Position numbers and translations under genes: made by a program | Notes under the pieces: model-generated | Database searches by the model: none | The model's input: the letters and a program-made list of their open reading frames with translations, nothing else | What the model was told of the DNA's origin: nothing | In this document: positions 25,153 through 38,303 of the stretch, one piece after another | How positions within the stretch are numbered: the stretch's first letter is position 1 | Layout: every line of letters begins with the position of its first letter | NCBI RefSeq assembly: GCF_019097595.1 | Contig: NC_080726.1 | Coordinates: forward strand, 14,510,205 to 14,574,204 | Length of the DNA: 64,000 bases | Direction of reading: 5' to 3' | Source of the DNA: Hemibagrus wyckioides | Taxonomy: Eukaryota; Chordata; Actinopteri; Siluriformes; Bagridae

Positions 25153-26264
25153 GCATGTGTGCGTGAAAAAGAGAAAGAGATCATGATCTTGCATTGAACC
25201 TGTTGGTTGTGAAGGCACAGTAGGAGATGTCACAAGCTGACGTCTCAGCACACTTGCTGGTTCTCCTGGGAATGTGATAGTGTGTGATGGAGGCTGCGTG
25301 TGGGAGCAGATTGGAGGCCGTCACTGTATGCTAGTACGTCTGTGTCTCTCTTGCGCAGCGAATTCTCTCTGCTGTTCCTCTTATCAGATTGAAGAACAGG
25401 GTTTCTTTCACTGCTGTCAAAATTTCTTCAGTGGTACCAGGACCCTGTGGGAATGCAGAGCAGCTTAAAGGGAAGATCATTCACTTTTTGGGGATGTAAC
25501 ATTGCTTCGCTGCTTTATCCAATTATTCAGTTATTCATCTCATTTCAGAAACTACTTTGAATTATTCCATGACTACAGTGAAACTAATACTATAAGGATG
25601 TAGTTATAGAAGTGAGGAATGTAAGGACATTTTTAATATTTGCACTTATTTTTCAGACCCGGGGCCAGTCGGGCTAAGAATTTCATAAGATTTGGTTGAG
25701 TGTGAAAGCTGTTTTTTGATCTCAGTCCAGCAAATCCATCACTGGTCCAACCAAAAATGACAACCATAATGCCGTATTGACATTGATATACAGTGAAAAT
25801 GAATCAAATGAAAGCGACTACAACAGTTATTGACTTTACAGTTATTTCTGTACATAATAATAGCTTTAACAGAAAGACTTCATTCAAATTGTTCATCACT
25901 GTCAAGCAGAACCAAGTTAGTCTGCAGTGCTGCTTAATAATTTATAATCATTTCCATATTGGTTAATAATTTACTAATTATTTGGCATAAAGACATAGAG
26001 CTGACTGCAAAGCTGAGTCTGCACATTAACAGTGAAGATGGATCTGTTGTTTTGGATCTGAATTATAGACATTGTTATAAATCTTACTGCACTGGTTTGG
26101 TATTTTTACTTATTCTCTGTTTAAAGGTATGTATGAAAAGGGACAAAAGTAGGCAAAGACATCTGGATTTTAAAGAAGAAGCCCAAATCAATAAATACAT
26201 AAATGTAAGATTTTGTGATGTATAATATGACATATAAAATATTTTAAAATGTATAACTGTGACA

Positions 26265-26795
26265 TACACCAATCAGGCATAACATTACCACCTGCCTAAT
26301 ATTGTTTTGGTGCCACTTTTGCTGCTAAAACAGTTCTGACCCATCAAGGCATGGACTCAAGGGTGTGTCCCATCAAGGGTGTACATGGTCTGCAACAATG
26401 CTTAGGTAGGTGGTACATGTCAAAGTAACATCCATGGATGGCAGGACCCAGGGTTTTCCAGCAGAACATTGCCCATGACACTGCCTCCGCCGGCTTGCCT
26501 TCTTCCCATAGTGCATCCTGGTGCAATGTGTTCCCCAAGTAAGTAATGCACTCGCACCCAGCCATCCACGTGATGTAAAAGAAAACAGCCATCACAATTC
26601 GGCCCTTGTCAAACTCAAAGCTCAAATCCTCACGCTTGTCTATTTTTCCTGCTTCTAACACATCAACTCTGAGGACAAAATGTTCACTTGCTGTCTAATA
26701 TATCCCACCCACTAACAGGTGTCATGATGAGCAGATAATCAGTGTTATTCACTTCACCTCTCAGGGCTCATGATGTTATGCCTGATCGGTGTGTA
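26265..26795 (-). mobile_element. Internally deleted Tc1-like transposon, family A copy 1
   Basis: Both ends are present as near-inverted repeats (ACACCAATCAGGCATAACAT at the left, reverse complement ending CTGATCGGTGTGTA at the right). Transposase is encoded on the minus strand. The remaining parts encode an N-terminal piece ([16 protein letters not shown]) and a late-catalytic piece (EGKPAEAVSWAMFCWKTLGP), with the middle and the far C-terminal part missing. The element is about 530 bp where an intact copy would be well over 1 kb. It is a dead copy. Confidence 0.85.
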
Positions 26796-29700
26796 TATAT
26801 AATACTTTGTTATACTTTGTGACATACGCAATTATGCAATAAATCAGGTTTCACATAAAACCTGTACTGAGGACATATTGAGGACTGGAGAGTGTGAAAA
26901 TGCTTGTCCAGGAAGTTTAAAGAGTAAATTATTGCATAACGAAAACCACATAACCATATAAACAGCCACAACAAAAGCAAAACTCAGTGTGTGTAGTGTT
27001 GAGCTGGAACTAAATGTTCACGGTTGGTTGCCACACACCGTCCCAATCAACCCCGGCAGGTGGCTCATCAGAGGATAAAAATGCCACTCACTGGGAAAGA
27101 AGAAAGAGAAGAAGCACCCTCAAGGGTGCTGCCAATCACCTGCTCGACCCACCAGAGCTGCACCGTACTCTGGGACAACTGCACACTCCTCTGCTTCCAA
27201 CCTTTTGGTAAAAAAAAGTATCCCTCTGGGCTTTAACTAGCTTTCTGTGTTCATGTTAGCCAAAGAATAGTTCTACATCGTATCTTGTTAAGATAGAATG
27301 CAACAAGTCAAGCTGTGACGATTGGTACATGCAGATTTTTAATGTACTCTATTATACACTCCAAAATCAGCCTTTCTCCAATATTTGCAATATGTATCGC
27401 TTACGATAGAAACGGTTCTGTACATCACAGGCACTATGCATATGCCTTTATTCTCAAAATATATCACATTTTAGAATATTATTAGATTATTTGCTATAAA
27501 ACACAATCTTAGTGAACAAGAAAAAAAGCACAATGGGCTTGGAGTAAAAAGTATGACCCTGGCAACCCTAACAACTGTCCACTGCTCCTCCTCAACTGAG
27601 TTTATATTTACAGATAAATGATAAAATTCAAAGTAAAGATAAACTTTTTTGTAGACTACAGCCAAGCTTTGAAGACTTACCAAGCTCCCAAAACAGGAAG
27701 TGATTGTCAGTCCATCCATCCATGTACATACCATCAAAACAGAAAGTACACAGTAATCCACTCCTGCCTGTGCCTCCTACATGTAAGCATTGCATCTGAT
27801 GGGAAACTTATCTGTGTGGCACAAAGCAGCAGATTGCTGTTGCTCCACAGTCACATATCCTGGAAATGGGCTGGGTTTGAACTCAAGTCAAGGTCTTAAT
27901 GTAGCATAATTTGGAGGACAGTCACATCTGTGAGCAAATGTCAAGGATATCATTCTAATTCCGAAAACAATATAGGAAAAATAAAACTATTCTGCACACA
28001 TATACCCCATACTTGAAATAGAGCCATGTGAATATAGTTAGAACAAATATGCAAGGCTAATCAGCCCTGGTATTTGACAATGTTCCTGACCTTTCTATGA
28101 AACAAACTGCATTTTAAAGAGTGTGTCCATTTATGAGTGCTTTTTTTCTGAGATTCTTATTTAGGGAATAGAGAACAGTCCTTGAACAAATATTCTTCAC
28201 AAGATAACTGTTCTATTTACCTGTGTGCACTGAATTGCAACCAGCATAATGTCTTCTACAGTGATTCAGTTCCACTGTGGACAAGCAAAGAAAAAGACTT
28301 GTGTGTTGGTTTTTCATGAATAAACACTTTGAACAGTTTGGCACTGAAGTAATTAAAAAAAGAGGCAAGTCCATACACACATTTGCACAGCGTGGTTGCA
28401 GGTGCTGGCTAGGATTGGCTAGGAGATATTAACCTTAGTAGGGAGGAGGGGTGAAATAATCAGTGTTTATTAATTGAGATGCCTAGACCCAGGTGAGGAT
28501 TGCATCAGGAGTGTAGAGAAGAACGTAAGACCTCTCAACATGTGCATTTCTGAGCCACTATAATCTCGTTGCAGGAGGCACAAAGGACAACCGAACTCTC
28601 ACCAGGTCTGAAACACCAAGTAAAGAAAGAACACAGATAACAGTCAGTATCACAAAGGAACACTGGCTGTTAGCGAGATCTCATTCCCATCTCACTGTCA
28701 CAATATCCTGTCTGATTAATGGAGAGAGAGAGAGAGAGAGAGAGAGAAAGAAAGCTTTGCTCAGGGTTTCAGGGTGGTGGTAAACAAGAAAAGCAAACTG
28801 GTAGGTCACCAGAGAGATAAAGAAAGATGTGTGACCATTCATGGCACTTCTATACGAAGAATGTCCCACTGTTTGAAACATCTAACGTCAGCTCCCTGCT
28901 GAGAGTTTAATAAAACTGAGTGCATAAAACAAAAGAAGTTCTATCTGGGGGGAAAAAAACAAAACAAGCAGTGGACTGGACCTTGCTTAGCTTACACTGA
29001 TCTGAATAATTCAGAGCTGGGGTTGGCGTGAGTGGAATATAAGAGTGATATTAAGAATCGTAATGAGGAGTATCCACACTGAAGGTCACTTCCAGAAGGC
29101 AGTGAGTGTCACTGAAAAGGACTGAATGAATATGAATTTGTCTGCATACCATGTGTGTGTGTGTGTGTTTCTGAATGTGTAATGTACATACCTTGGGATA
29201 TCACTGCTCTTATCTGTGGCTTATGTACATGTGTATATTGGTGTATGTACCTACAGAACCCCAGATTAGCAGCAGCAAGCAAGGGCAGAGAGGCAGATGA
29301 CAACCTGCCTGGGGGTAGGAAAGAAAGCCGGACTCAGCACTGATGGCTCATACTGTAGCTGCAGCAAGCGGGTGCATCAGTGTGACATGAAAACACTCGG
29401 GATTCCTGTCAACTCAGACAGGGTATGTCATCTCCAGTCTCTCTCCAATACCCTGCTCCTCGACATCAGCGGCCTTCACGTTGACATTGACCTTTCCACC
29501 GCAATTAGCCATTTAATTGGCGATTAATTATTAATATTAGCAAAACCAACAGGGCTTAGGGTTGTTTGTCTCGCTTACCTCATTACCATCTGCTAATGAC
29601 CAAGCCAGCATCTCATTTCCACTCCAAAGAGAAAACCAGGAAATTTGTGCTGAAATTTCAGGTGATGCAAAAAGGGCAAAGGAGGAGGCAGCTTGAACCA

Positions 29701-29898
29701 CATGGGTCTTAGATACCCATGGTTAAAAATACATACAAGTATATCAAGGGTTCTATTATATTTTGATAGTGAATCACTTAGCCAATCCGGTTTTCTAGAG
29801 CTGGACGTACTGTGATAAGAGGAGCCCTTCAGGAAATAGTTGCACATATTGACATACCATCCTTACATCCTGTTTCAAAATTATCAGTGAGACGAATA
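26796..29898. other. Intronic DNA; 29420-29600 possibly regulatory
   Basis: No exon or repeat family recognised beyond short GA and GT tracts. 29420-29600 is repeat-free with CAATTAGCCATTTAATTGGC and GATTAATTATTAATATTAG, a cluster of homeodomain-type motifs. Confidence 0.5.
28722..28752. repeat. (GA)n microsatellite
   Basis: About 13 GA units running into GAAA. Confidence 0.9.
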
Positions 29899-30310
29899 TG
29901 CACTATAAGGCCAAATGTTTGTGGACACCTGACCATCACACTCATCAGTGAGTCTTCCCTAAACTATTGCCACAAAATTTGGAAGCAAACAATTCATTTT
30001 ATGCTATAGCATGAAGACATGGTTTGCCAAAGTTTTAGTGGAAGAACCTGAGTGTCCTTCACAGAACCCTGACGTCAAACCCACTGATCACCTTTGGGAT
30101 GAACTGCACTGCAGGCCTCCTCACCCAACATCAATGTCTGATCTCACTAATGCCCTTGTGGCTTGATGAACACAAAGACCTCTCAACTAGTAGAAAGCCT
30201 TCCCAGAACAGTAGAGGATATTATAACCGTAAAGGCGGGCTACATCTAGAACAGGATTTTCAACAAGCAAATATGGCCAAGTGTTCACAAATTTTTAGAC
30301 ATATAGTATA
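29899..30310 (+). mobile_element. Short internally deleted Tc1-like element, family B
   Basis: About 412 bp with both ends: CACTATAAGGCCAAATGTTT at the left (29901) and its rough inverse CAAATTTTTAGACATATAGT at the right. Plus-strand remnants of the transposase C-terminus (CTAGLLTQHQCLISLMPLWL, then RKPSQNSRGYYNRKGG) lie before the right end. The N-terminal and catalytic parts are deleted. Confidence 0.82.
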
Positions 30311-32613
30311 CCTTCACAGAAACACAGAAATACTGTATAGAACCAAGAGAGGAGAGAAATGACCTTAAACTCTCTCCTCCTCTAACACCATTGAGATTCT
30401 CAGAATGTCTGCACAAATGAGGTATTCTGCATGCAGGGCGCTCTGACGCATGTTCCATAGTCCAGAAGTAAATGAAGCTCATCTATGTGATAAGAGGCAT
30501 CATTCAGTTCATTACAATAAATACTTGTGGCCAGACGGAATCTCACAGAGCCCAAATTAGAAAAATCTAATTAGTTTGTTATCCATTGCAATTTGCTTGT
30601 TCTTGGAAAAAGCGGCATAGGTCAAAATTCAGAATTTAGGAAAAAACAAAATTGATATGCATGGAAAATATAGTACTATGGGAAATGATTTTAAGGTCAG
30701 GTTTAGCACTCTAATAAACTTATTTTTCTTTATTCATCTGAGATTTGAACTTGGACCGAACTTGTTAACAGTATACATTTTTGCACAAAATGTCTGTATG
30801 AAAATGTGATTTGAAATATGTCTTAAAATATGCATATGATGTACTAGATTATTAAATATGCATTAATTTATGTATAATTTATATAAAACAATCTATATTT
30901 CAACAAACAACTTAAAGTCTGAGCAAAGGGAAGAAGCTTCCATATAACAGTTTTTCATAATCAATTTATTTCATGGAATTATAACTTATAAACGCTATTC
31001 AAATGTGTGACAAGTCAACTTTCAGCTAGATTTAATTTGTACAATGTCACCTCCAAAGTCCAAATTACTTATCATTTTATGAAAAACACTATCTCTGGCT
31101 TTAGACTTTATTAATCAGTGTGTGAAATTAGGTACATAAACCAATTTTGAATGCTTAGTTAAATAATGGCAAATTAACAAAATGCTAATAATCAACAAAA
31201 TCCAGGAAAAGAGTTAAGCCTTCAGCACAAATCATCATGTCATCTAATTAAATGTCTGTACATGGACTAAAAGGCAGTCACAACAATTAGGAAACACTCT
31301 GACCGTTTTTTTTATATGCATGCCATTTTAAAATTGACTTTCATTTCTAAGGCTTCCCAAGTTCATTGTTTCTAATTTTTCTATTTTACTGCCATCATTA
31401 TCTGAACAATAGTTTAATCAGTATCAAGGACTCTTTCTGCTCACACACAGAATGACTTGGCTTTTACATAAAACTACATGGCTGCACTCAATTCATCCCT
31501 GCTTTCTTGCGTACAAAATTCCCATTTGAAATGATGCTCCTCTTGCACAAATGAGAAAATTAGCAATTCATCAAATGTTTCAGTGCAGCTATGTAATGAC
31601 AGAGTAATGCCAGGTAAATCTGCTAGTTAGTTATATAATCGCTCAACATTCCTATACGATCGATATTGACATAGTGGAACTGGTGATGTGAATTCTTCTT
31701 TAAATCTGTCTGAAATAGGTCTTGTTTCTATTTAATGTCCCACTAATGAGATTTTAGCATAGTTGTGAGGTGAAACACTAAGGTTTGAAAGAAATCTTAG
31801 CAGTTAAGACAGCTTTCACTCAAAAAGAATGAATCCAAATGCAGAAAAAAAGTAAATTAGTACAGAAATACTGTGATTTTAATGTGCACGATTTATTTAA
31901 AGCAAATCCATAAAAGAACAGGACCTGTATAATGTATTTGTATGAGTGCAAAAAAAAGCCACTGTGTGAGATCAGTAGGAATCTATTCACAAATAAATCT
32001 ACTGTGCACTCAACTATAATAGTGATGGAAAATTTGATTCAATTTACCAAGCTGATTCTTTTGAACTGGCCAATTTTGCTCAGGGGAATATAAAACCTCC
32101 AAATTGCTCCACATAATGCGTGTTAAGCTTGTTCAATATGCTTACTTATTACTCGTGTTCACATTTCGAACCATTTTTATGATATTGGTTTAATGACTTT
32201 TCAAGGCATCTATCAACAATCTAACAAATACCCAACAGTAAAAGTACATCATTAACATTTCTGCTGTGTCTTTATCACATACAACAAGTTTTTCCCATTT
32301 GATTCACATTCAGGAATTTAATATGCTAACTGTCATACTAGTGATTGAAAAAAGTGATTGACATTTGGCGCCGCAAGTATCCATCGGATCTTGTGTTCGG
32401 CTCTGTGAATAATCTCACCTGGATGTTGTAATTTTATACGTTGTAAGGACTGCTACTGTAATCAAAAAGACTGTCCCGTTCTTGTCCCTTTAGTCAAAAT
32501 ATGCTATTACTGATCATACTTTCAACATTCCTTTAGTCTTTACACGCATATACCATAATGATTTATAATCCTGCGATCAGATGAATGAGTTCTTTTCTGA
32601 GTTTGGCTTCTCT
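30311..32613. other. A/T-rich intronic DNA without recognised feature
   Basis: Low GC throughout, no transposon ends and no ORF of note. Confidence 0.55.
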
Positions 32614-32716
32614 AATGAAATTTAAACAGAAATAGTAACACCCTTGTGTTAATCAGCCCCAATTGTCCAGCCAAGACGGATCAGAGAGATGACTGGTGGT
32701 ATGTGATAAGAAAAAT
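32614..32716 (+). repeat. ~100-bp inverted repeat, left arm
   Basis: Begins AATGAAATTTAAACAGAAAT and includes CAATTGTCCAGCCAAGACGG. The reverse complement of 33403-33503 matches it at roughly nine positions in ten over its whole length. Confidence 0.9.
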
Positions 32717-32754
32717 GACTTCCTGTCATCTGAGGGAGTTTTTTCTCATCTCAG

Positions 32755-32865
32755 ATTTGCTCAGTTAGGCTCTAAATCTATATCCTGATATCTATACAGT
32801 TGCTTTGTGATCATGTGTATGTGAATTCTACACAAAATTAAATTAAAATTTCATTTCATTTGAAG
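32755..32865 (+). mobile_element. Fish interspersed repeat tail inside the inverted-arm block
   Basis: TTGCTCAGTTAGGCTCTAAA, ATCCTGATATCTATACAG and TTGCTTTGTGATCATG, followed by an AAATTAAATTAAAATTTCAT stretch, resemble a common teleost repeat tail that ends in A/T-rich ATTGA-like units. Short and diverged. Confidence 0.4.
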
Positions 32866-33402
32866 GTCATGTTATTTATGGGTTGAACATGTGTGAATAT
32901 CTGGTCAGATTGACTCCTTTCTATTTTGCTGGTCAGGGCTAAGGGCATGGAAGTGAACTCTATGAAGTTAAACTGTTATAATATTAAAGCTGTGCTGGAA
33001 TTTAAAACCAGTAAAACCAGCATAGTTGTAATTGGGACAGTCAACCAGTTTAATCTGGTTCATCTTAAGAAGCAATTGATAAAGAATAATTTGTTCATAG
33101 GTCCGAAATCATAACCGTATAAACAGTGTTACTGAAGATTAGCTTAACATTCCAAAGTATGGTCAGGATGGTCAAATAAACACGCTTGCACCTCTTACTA
33201 TAGCCTTTAGAGCACATCCCTGAGCCAGTGCACTGTTCAGCTGTGTTAAGCAGTCTTAAATGTCTCTGTTTAAATGTCTCTGGCTGATCTGACTGTGTAC
33301 TTAAAGGGGTGAAAGTAAGAAAGATGACTCTTTGGGTGGAGACAGAGATAAATACAGTGTGAAGGACAGAGCAGCTGAGCTACAAGACTTTTCTCTTTAG
33401 CC

Positions 33403-33503
33403 TTTTTCTTATTACATACCACCAGTCACCTCTCTGATCTGTCTTGGCCGGACAATTGAGGCTGATTCACACGGGTGTTACTATTTCTGTTTAAATTTCA
33501 TTC
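33403..33503 (-). repeat. ~100-bp inverted repeat, right arm
   Basis: Inverted partner of the arm at 32614. Its core on the plus strand is CTTGGCCGGACAATTGAGGC. About 690 bp separate the arms. Confidence 0.9.
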
Positions 33504-34657
33504 CAGCTACATTTAAAGAAAATAGCTGTATTTCTCCATGGAGCTTCGTAGAACCTGGCTGTTTTGACTTTCTAGGAGAAAAGATCTGAGCGAAGGAATG
33601 ATCAGTGTTTCAAATTATCTAAATTCCTTTGAATATAAAATATACTTTTGAAACTAAAATATACTAACCGCATTCTAGGCTTCTTAAATATGCTGTTTGT
33701 ACTTTACACAGTGCCACAAGTTTGAGCTGGCTGGTAAACAAATACTATGCTTTTATAAATAATAACTGGCCAGTAACATCTCTGTGATCAATGGAACTAT
33801 TATGTTAAACGATTATTACGTGAAACTATTATTGCGAAACATAATAAACGCTTTTTATAATTACAAGAATTGTCCAAATTGATTTGCCAATCAATTTGGT
33901 TATTATGCTAACTGATTGCTTCCTAACTGACTGAAGATAATAACACCTTTAAAGATCATTATATGTATTATTTTCTTGGAATCAATAAGCATAATAACAA
34001 TAATAACAACTGGCCCACAACCTTGGCAATGCTACAATAAAATGCAGCTATGGCAATATACTGTGCAGTCTATGAAACACCTGCTCTGGATATTTGATGT
34101 CTTTTCAGTTTTAATATGAATGCTGAGGTGGTTAAATGTTATTGTTAATGGAAGTATAGTCCCATTTTCCTATTTTACATTAATTATTAATATGGATCAT
34201 TTTTCCTAATTAGATATATGCATCTTTTACTATAGTAGAAGCATCTCTCTTTTAGTGTGTGTGTGTGGGGGGGGGTGTAGTGGGGGCTTCATGAGAGCAA
34301 ATGAGTGTACAAAAAGCTTCTAATGGATTCTTGATGTATGCAATGTTCTGAATGAGAACAACATGGAGCAGGCTTCTTTCTACTCCGAAGGACACTGAGG
34401 TAAAACTGTGAAATTGTATGATGAAAAAGCACACAGCTCTCTATATAATGTTCGTCATTAATAAAGCTCTTGTATAGAAAACATTACTGTATGAGCTTTA
34501 TTTATTTAAATCTATAGTTTATTTAGACTATTTTCTTTATTCGCATTAATTCCGGTTTAGCTTTCTCAGGGTACAGTATGTGTAATCCTTTTATGAAGTA
34601 TAGGGCTGATGGACTCCTTGTGCATCCCTGTAAAATGGTGTAACGTTATACTGTATA
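33504..34657. other. A/T-rich intronic DNA with one perfect hairpin
   Basis: CCAAATTGATT-TGCC-AATCAATTTGG at 33874-33899 is a perfect 11-bp stem with a 4-base loop. A short GT/poly(G) run lies at 34255-34274. Nothing else recognised. Confidence 0.6.
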
Positions 34658-36031
34658 TACAGCTGAGGCTAAAAGTTTCCATACACCAAGGTCAAAGACA
34701 TTCAAACTCCTCACACTTTACGTTACCATACATTTCCTGTGTTAGGTCAATTAGGGTGTTTCAAGAAAAAGAATAACGATATAGAAATACCAAAATAATA
34801 GCATAGAGCCAGATTTATTTTTGCTGTTATAACACTATACAGACTATTCTTAGTGGGTCAAAACCTGTAAACATTTTCTTAGTATTTAGTGGCTTTTTAA
34901 ATGCTTAAGTTGAAACGAACAATAGAGGTAGTCTACCGCAAGCTTCACAGAATACACACAATACAATATTTTTGCCCATTCCTCCTGACAGAACTGTTGT
35001 AATTCAGGCAGGGTTGTGGGCCTCATTGCTTGGCTACTCTTTTCCAGTTCATTCTACAAATGAGATTCGGGTCAGGGCCACTTCAATACTTTCACTATGC
35101 TGTCTTTAATCCATTCTGTTAAATTTTGCATGCATGCTTAGGATCATTGTCCTGCCCTAGTTGTGACCAAGTTTTAACTTTCTCGCTGATGTCTTGAGGT
35201 GTTGCTTCAGCATTGCATCATAATCTTCCCACCTCGTAATCCTCACGTGTTCTATTTTGTGAAGTGCACCAGTCCCTTTTATAGCAAAACACCCACACAA
35301 CAGGATGCTCCCACCCTCATGCTTCATAGATGGGATGGTTTTCTTCAAATTAAAAGCCTCACCCCTTTTCCAGCATAACTAGTGCTGACCTAAAAGACTG
35401 GTGATTACCTGGTTACTTCAGGCTTTTTTATGCTGGTCTCAGAGTAGGGGCTTCATTTTGAGAGACCATGCCGATGTAGGACTCAATGGCAATATGAAAT
35501 CAGATGTCTGCTGTCTTTCTTGTTGTCTTATGGTTCAAATGAAACTTTCAGACCAAACTTCATTATTTTTGGTAACAGTGCCGTGTCTGTGAACCCAACT
35601 TTTCTTTTTATTTGCATATAGTTGTCATCATACCTTTAGTTCCTGTGGAGTTTAGTTGTCTAAGTCCATTTTTTCTGAGGTACTGGCTGAGAGTTGCCTG
35701 GATTGTACTAAGAGAAAAAAGGCAGTCTGTAAATGTAGGCCCTTTTACAACCACAGGTGTACTACTACTTAACTCCTAATTCTGACAATTAGCCAATCAA
35801 AAGATTTTAAATATAATTAAAAGCAATTCTGGAATCTTCCAGAAAAAAAAGTCAGCTTGGTATGTGGAATTATTTGACCTGTTGGGATTCTGAATTAAAG
35901 CTAAAATAAATCTGTTTTAAAAAGTAGATGCCCTCAATGACATGCCAAAAAAATGTCTTTAACATACCATACCATATGTGTTGTGCTGTGAAAAACTGAG
36001 ATTGCTCATGTAAACTTTGGCCTAAACTCTA
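34658..36031 (-). mobile_element. Near full-length decayed Tc1-like transposon, family C
   Basis: 1,374 bp. The left end reads TACAGCTGAGGCTAAAAGTT and the right end is its degenerate inverse (ATGTAAACTTTGGCCTAAAC), both at TA dinucleotides. The minus strand encodes a recognisable Tc1 DDE-domain stretch at about 35157-35348 (GGSILLCGCFAIKGTGALHK, then LKQHLKTSARKLKLG). The remaining reading frame is broken by stops and frameshifts, so it is inactive. Confidence 0.85.
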
Positions 36032-36195
36032 AATTTTTTTTTTTTTTTTGGTTTTCAATTACCTTAAAAATATGGGAAATGAGAATGGGAAATATGAGGA
36101 GAGTAAGTGTGCAGTGCTGTCTATAATGTAATGACTTTCTCAGTCACCTGACCTTAATTTAATCAAGCTGTTCTCGGAGAAGTTAAATTGAAAGA

Positions 36196-36197
<2 letters not shown>

Positions 36198-36230
<33 letters not shown>

Positions 36231-36250
36231 GGGAGAGAGAAGAGAGAGAG
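36198..36250. repeat. (GA)n microsatellite
   Basis: About 53 bp of GA with GGGA and AAGA interruptions. Confidence 0.9.
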
Positions 36251-37349
36251 ATCTAACCAACAATTCAATCTTCTGGCAAGAGCACAAAGCTGTGCATACT
36301 TCCTGTAAGGGGTATGATGGAAAGTATTGCATAGCTTTGTTAGTTCTAGTCAAAAAGTAGGTTGAGAAGATTGACTCTGATCCACCTGCTGAATATTCAG
36401 TCATCAATACTCTGACTATTTTACATAATAAAATGGTTCCTGTTGGTTTCCATGCTAGCATGCAGTGAGTTTTGCTGTTTTCTCCTATTCCATAAAGTAA
36501 TTTGCATTCATTTTTGTAACCAAGAATAATTTTGGTTTTAGCAATATAGACCCCCTCATTCACAGCATTGTCATGTACATCAGACTAATATTAGTGTAAT
36601 CAAACTCAAGCAGCAGACACAGGGGTGCTTTGCATCGATGACCACATGATTGCTGGTTCATTTTCTGCATCATGCACCAAGGAAATGAGCTAATGTTAGA
36701 TTAAATAGATTAGATAAGAAGGCTGCAGGATTTAATATCCCAGGGATTCCACTCCATAAATGTACCCTCCAGTAAAACACTAAGTGCTTTGTAATTAAAA
36801 GACATGATTTCAAAGCCACCACTGTTCCTGTCCAGCAGGAGTAGATGTTGTTTTATGGAGCCATATTGGTGCCATTTGGTTCTTCTTCCACTTTCTTGTG
36901 ATTCCTACAGAAAAAAGGGCATAAGGCAGAGGGACATGCACCAGCACCTACTGCCATGATGAACACCAATGTCACACTGCATCGCACTGACACATCTACC
37001 CATGGCTGAGTGGCCAGGGTGGGGACATTTTCACTGCGTGCTGATCAGGAGCTACCAGCTGCGACGGAGTCACTCACCCAGACCTGACACACAGGCCATA
37101 GCCACATGGCTTAAAATAAACCTTGCCCCAATGACAGTGTCAGGGGTACTCATACTGATCAAACGCATATGCACACACACACACACACAGTGTGCCATTT
37201 ACATAAAAGAATCAAAATACTCATGGCAGAGACTGCAGTTATATAACATCTCTGTTCAGCTAGGACAATATTTGATGTCACCTTTGAAATATCAGCTAAA
37301 ATATCTTTTTCTCTGCACAGTGAAAGTGTCAATATGTGTGTGTTTGTGT

Positions 37350-37350
37350 G

Positions 37351-37394
<44 letters not shown>
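37350..37394. repeat. (GA)n microsatellite
   Basis: About 20 GA units after a short GT tract; an (AC)n tract lies at 37172-37189. Confidence 0.9.
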
Positions 37395-38224
37395 TGCGGT
37401 TGCTGTCAATTTTTGACATAAACGTTCACTTTGTTTGAAAGATTACGTTAATCTTTTAAAGAGCAACCCAAAAAACTGTCATCAGCAGAGTAGCAAAGAA
37501 ACAAAACAAAACAAAACATGCATTCTGTTCACCTGCTCTCATGCATTGTTTATCTGAGCATCAAGGTTCAGTGCATCCCATAACACAGTATATCCATATC
37601 AGAGTGCAAAGCTATGAAAAATTCATACTATGATAATCATTCCACTCTAATATATGTGATAACAGGATAGTAGAAATTGCTAGAATATTTGATTGAAGAC
37701 TCGTAAACGGCGCTTCTATTGGGTTATTGTGAACAGTTCACTTCTTTAAAAATAAAAAAGAAATTCTATTGTAATAAATATCTTACATCTTTCATTAATG
37801 TAACGTTTCCATGTAAATGATATATAGTGCAGCATTAAATCCACAGTCTACCACAGTCTCAACCTCATGGTCATTATCATGGTCATCACACTTATTTTTC
37901 ATTCTTATTTATTACTTGTGAGCTATCAGATGTAGAACTAAAAATATCTTGTCTTGGTATGGATCTGTAATGAAGTTATGTTAGAATAACGTTAGTACAG
38001 GAACTTTAAGACCACGTGCCTGGGTGTGGCTGCAAATAAATAACAACGAGGATGGTTTAATCATTAGGAAACAGCAATAAATCGGCTCTTAATAAAATGG
38101 AGGTTATCTATTGCCAACGGCTTCGAGATATTTTTTTTCCTGAATGTATCATTAATTCACGAGTCTCTCTCTCTCTCTCTCCGTTCTCACGACTCGCTCT
38201 TTGCGCACAGAAAGCAGTGAAACT

Positions 38225-38303
38225 CATACTTTCATACTAAATAGTATGTCCGAATAGCACTACAGCACACTTCAGGTACTCTACTATTTAGTATAAAAGT
38301 ATG
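38225..38303. repeat. Imperfect palindrome, MITE-like
   Basis: CATACTTTCATACTAAATAG (38225-38244) and its inverse CTATTTAGTATAAAAGTATG (38284-38303) face each other over about 40 bp and are followed by CGGTTTCGGATGTAGCC. This is a pattern I associate with short non-autonomous DNA transposons in fish. It lies about 1 kb inside rtn4rl1 intron 1. Confidence 0.55.

Larger units (their letters stand above)
22379..26264. other. Intronic DNA without recognised gene
   Basis: Contains the (GA)n and (CT)n tracts at 23822 and 25121. The overlapping ORFs at 22462-22995 lie in a GC-richer patch but show no domain I recognise and no consistent splice frame. Confidence 0.5.
36032..38224. other. Intronic DNA without recognised gene
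   Basis: Microsatellites listed separately. The plus-strand ORF at 36969-37421 covers AC and GA repeats and shows no recognised domain. 38304-39064 is likewise without a recognised feature apart from poly(A) runs. Confidence 0.55.

Noticed and set aside
36969..37421. 150-residue plus-strand ORF
   Set aside because: Its second half is AC and GA microsatellite translation and the first half has no recognised domain or splice-supported ends.
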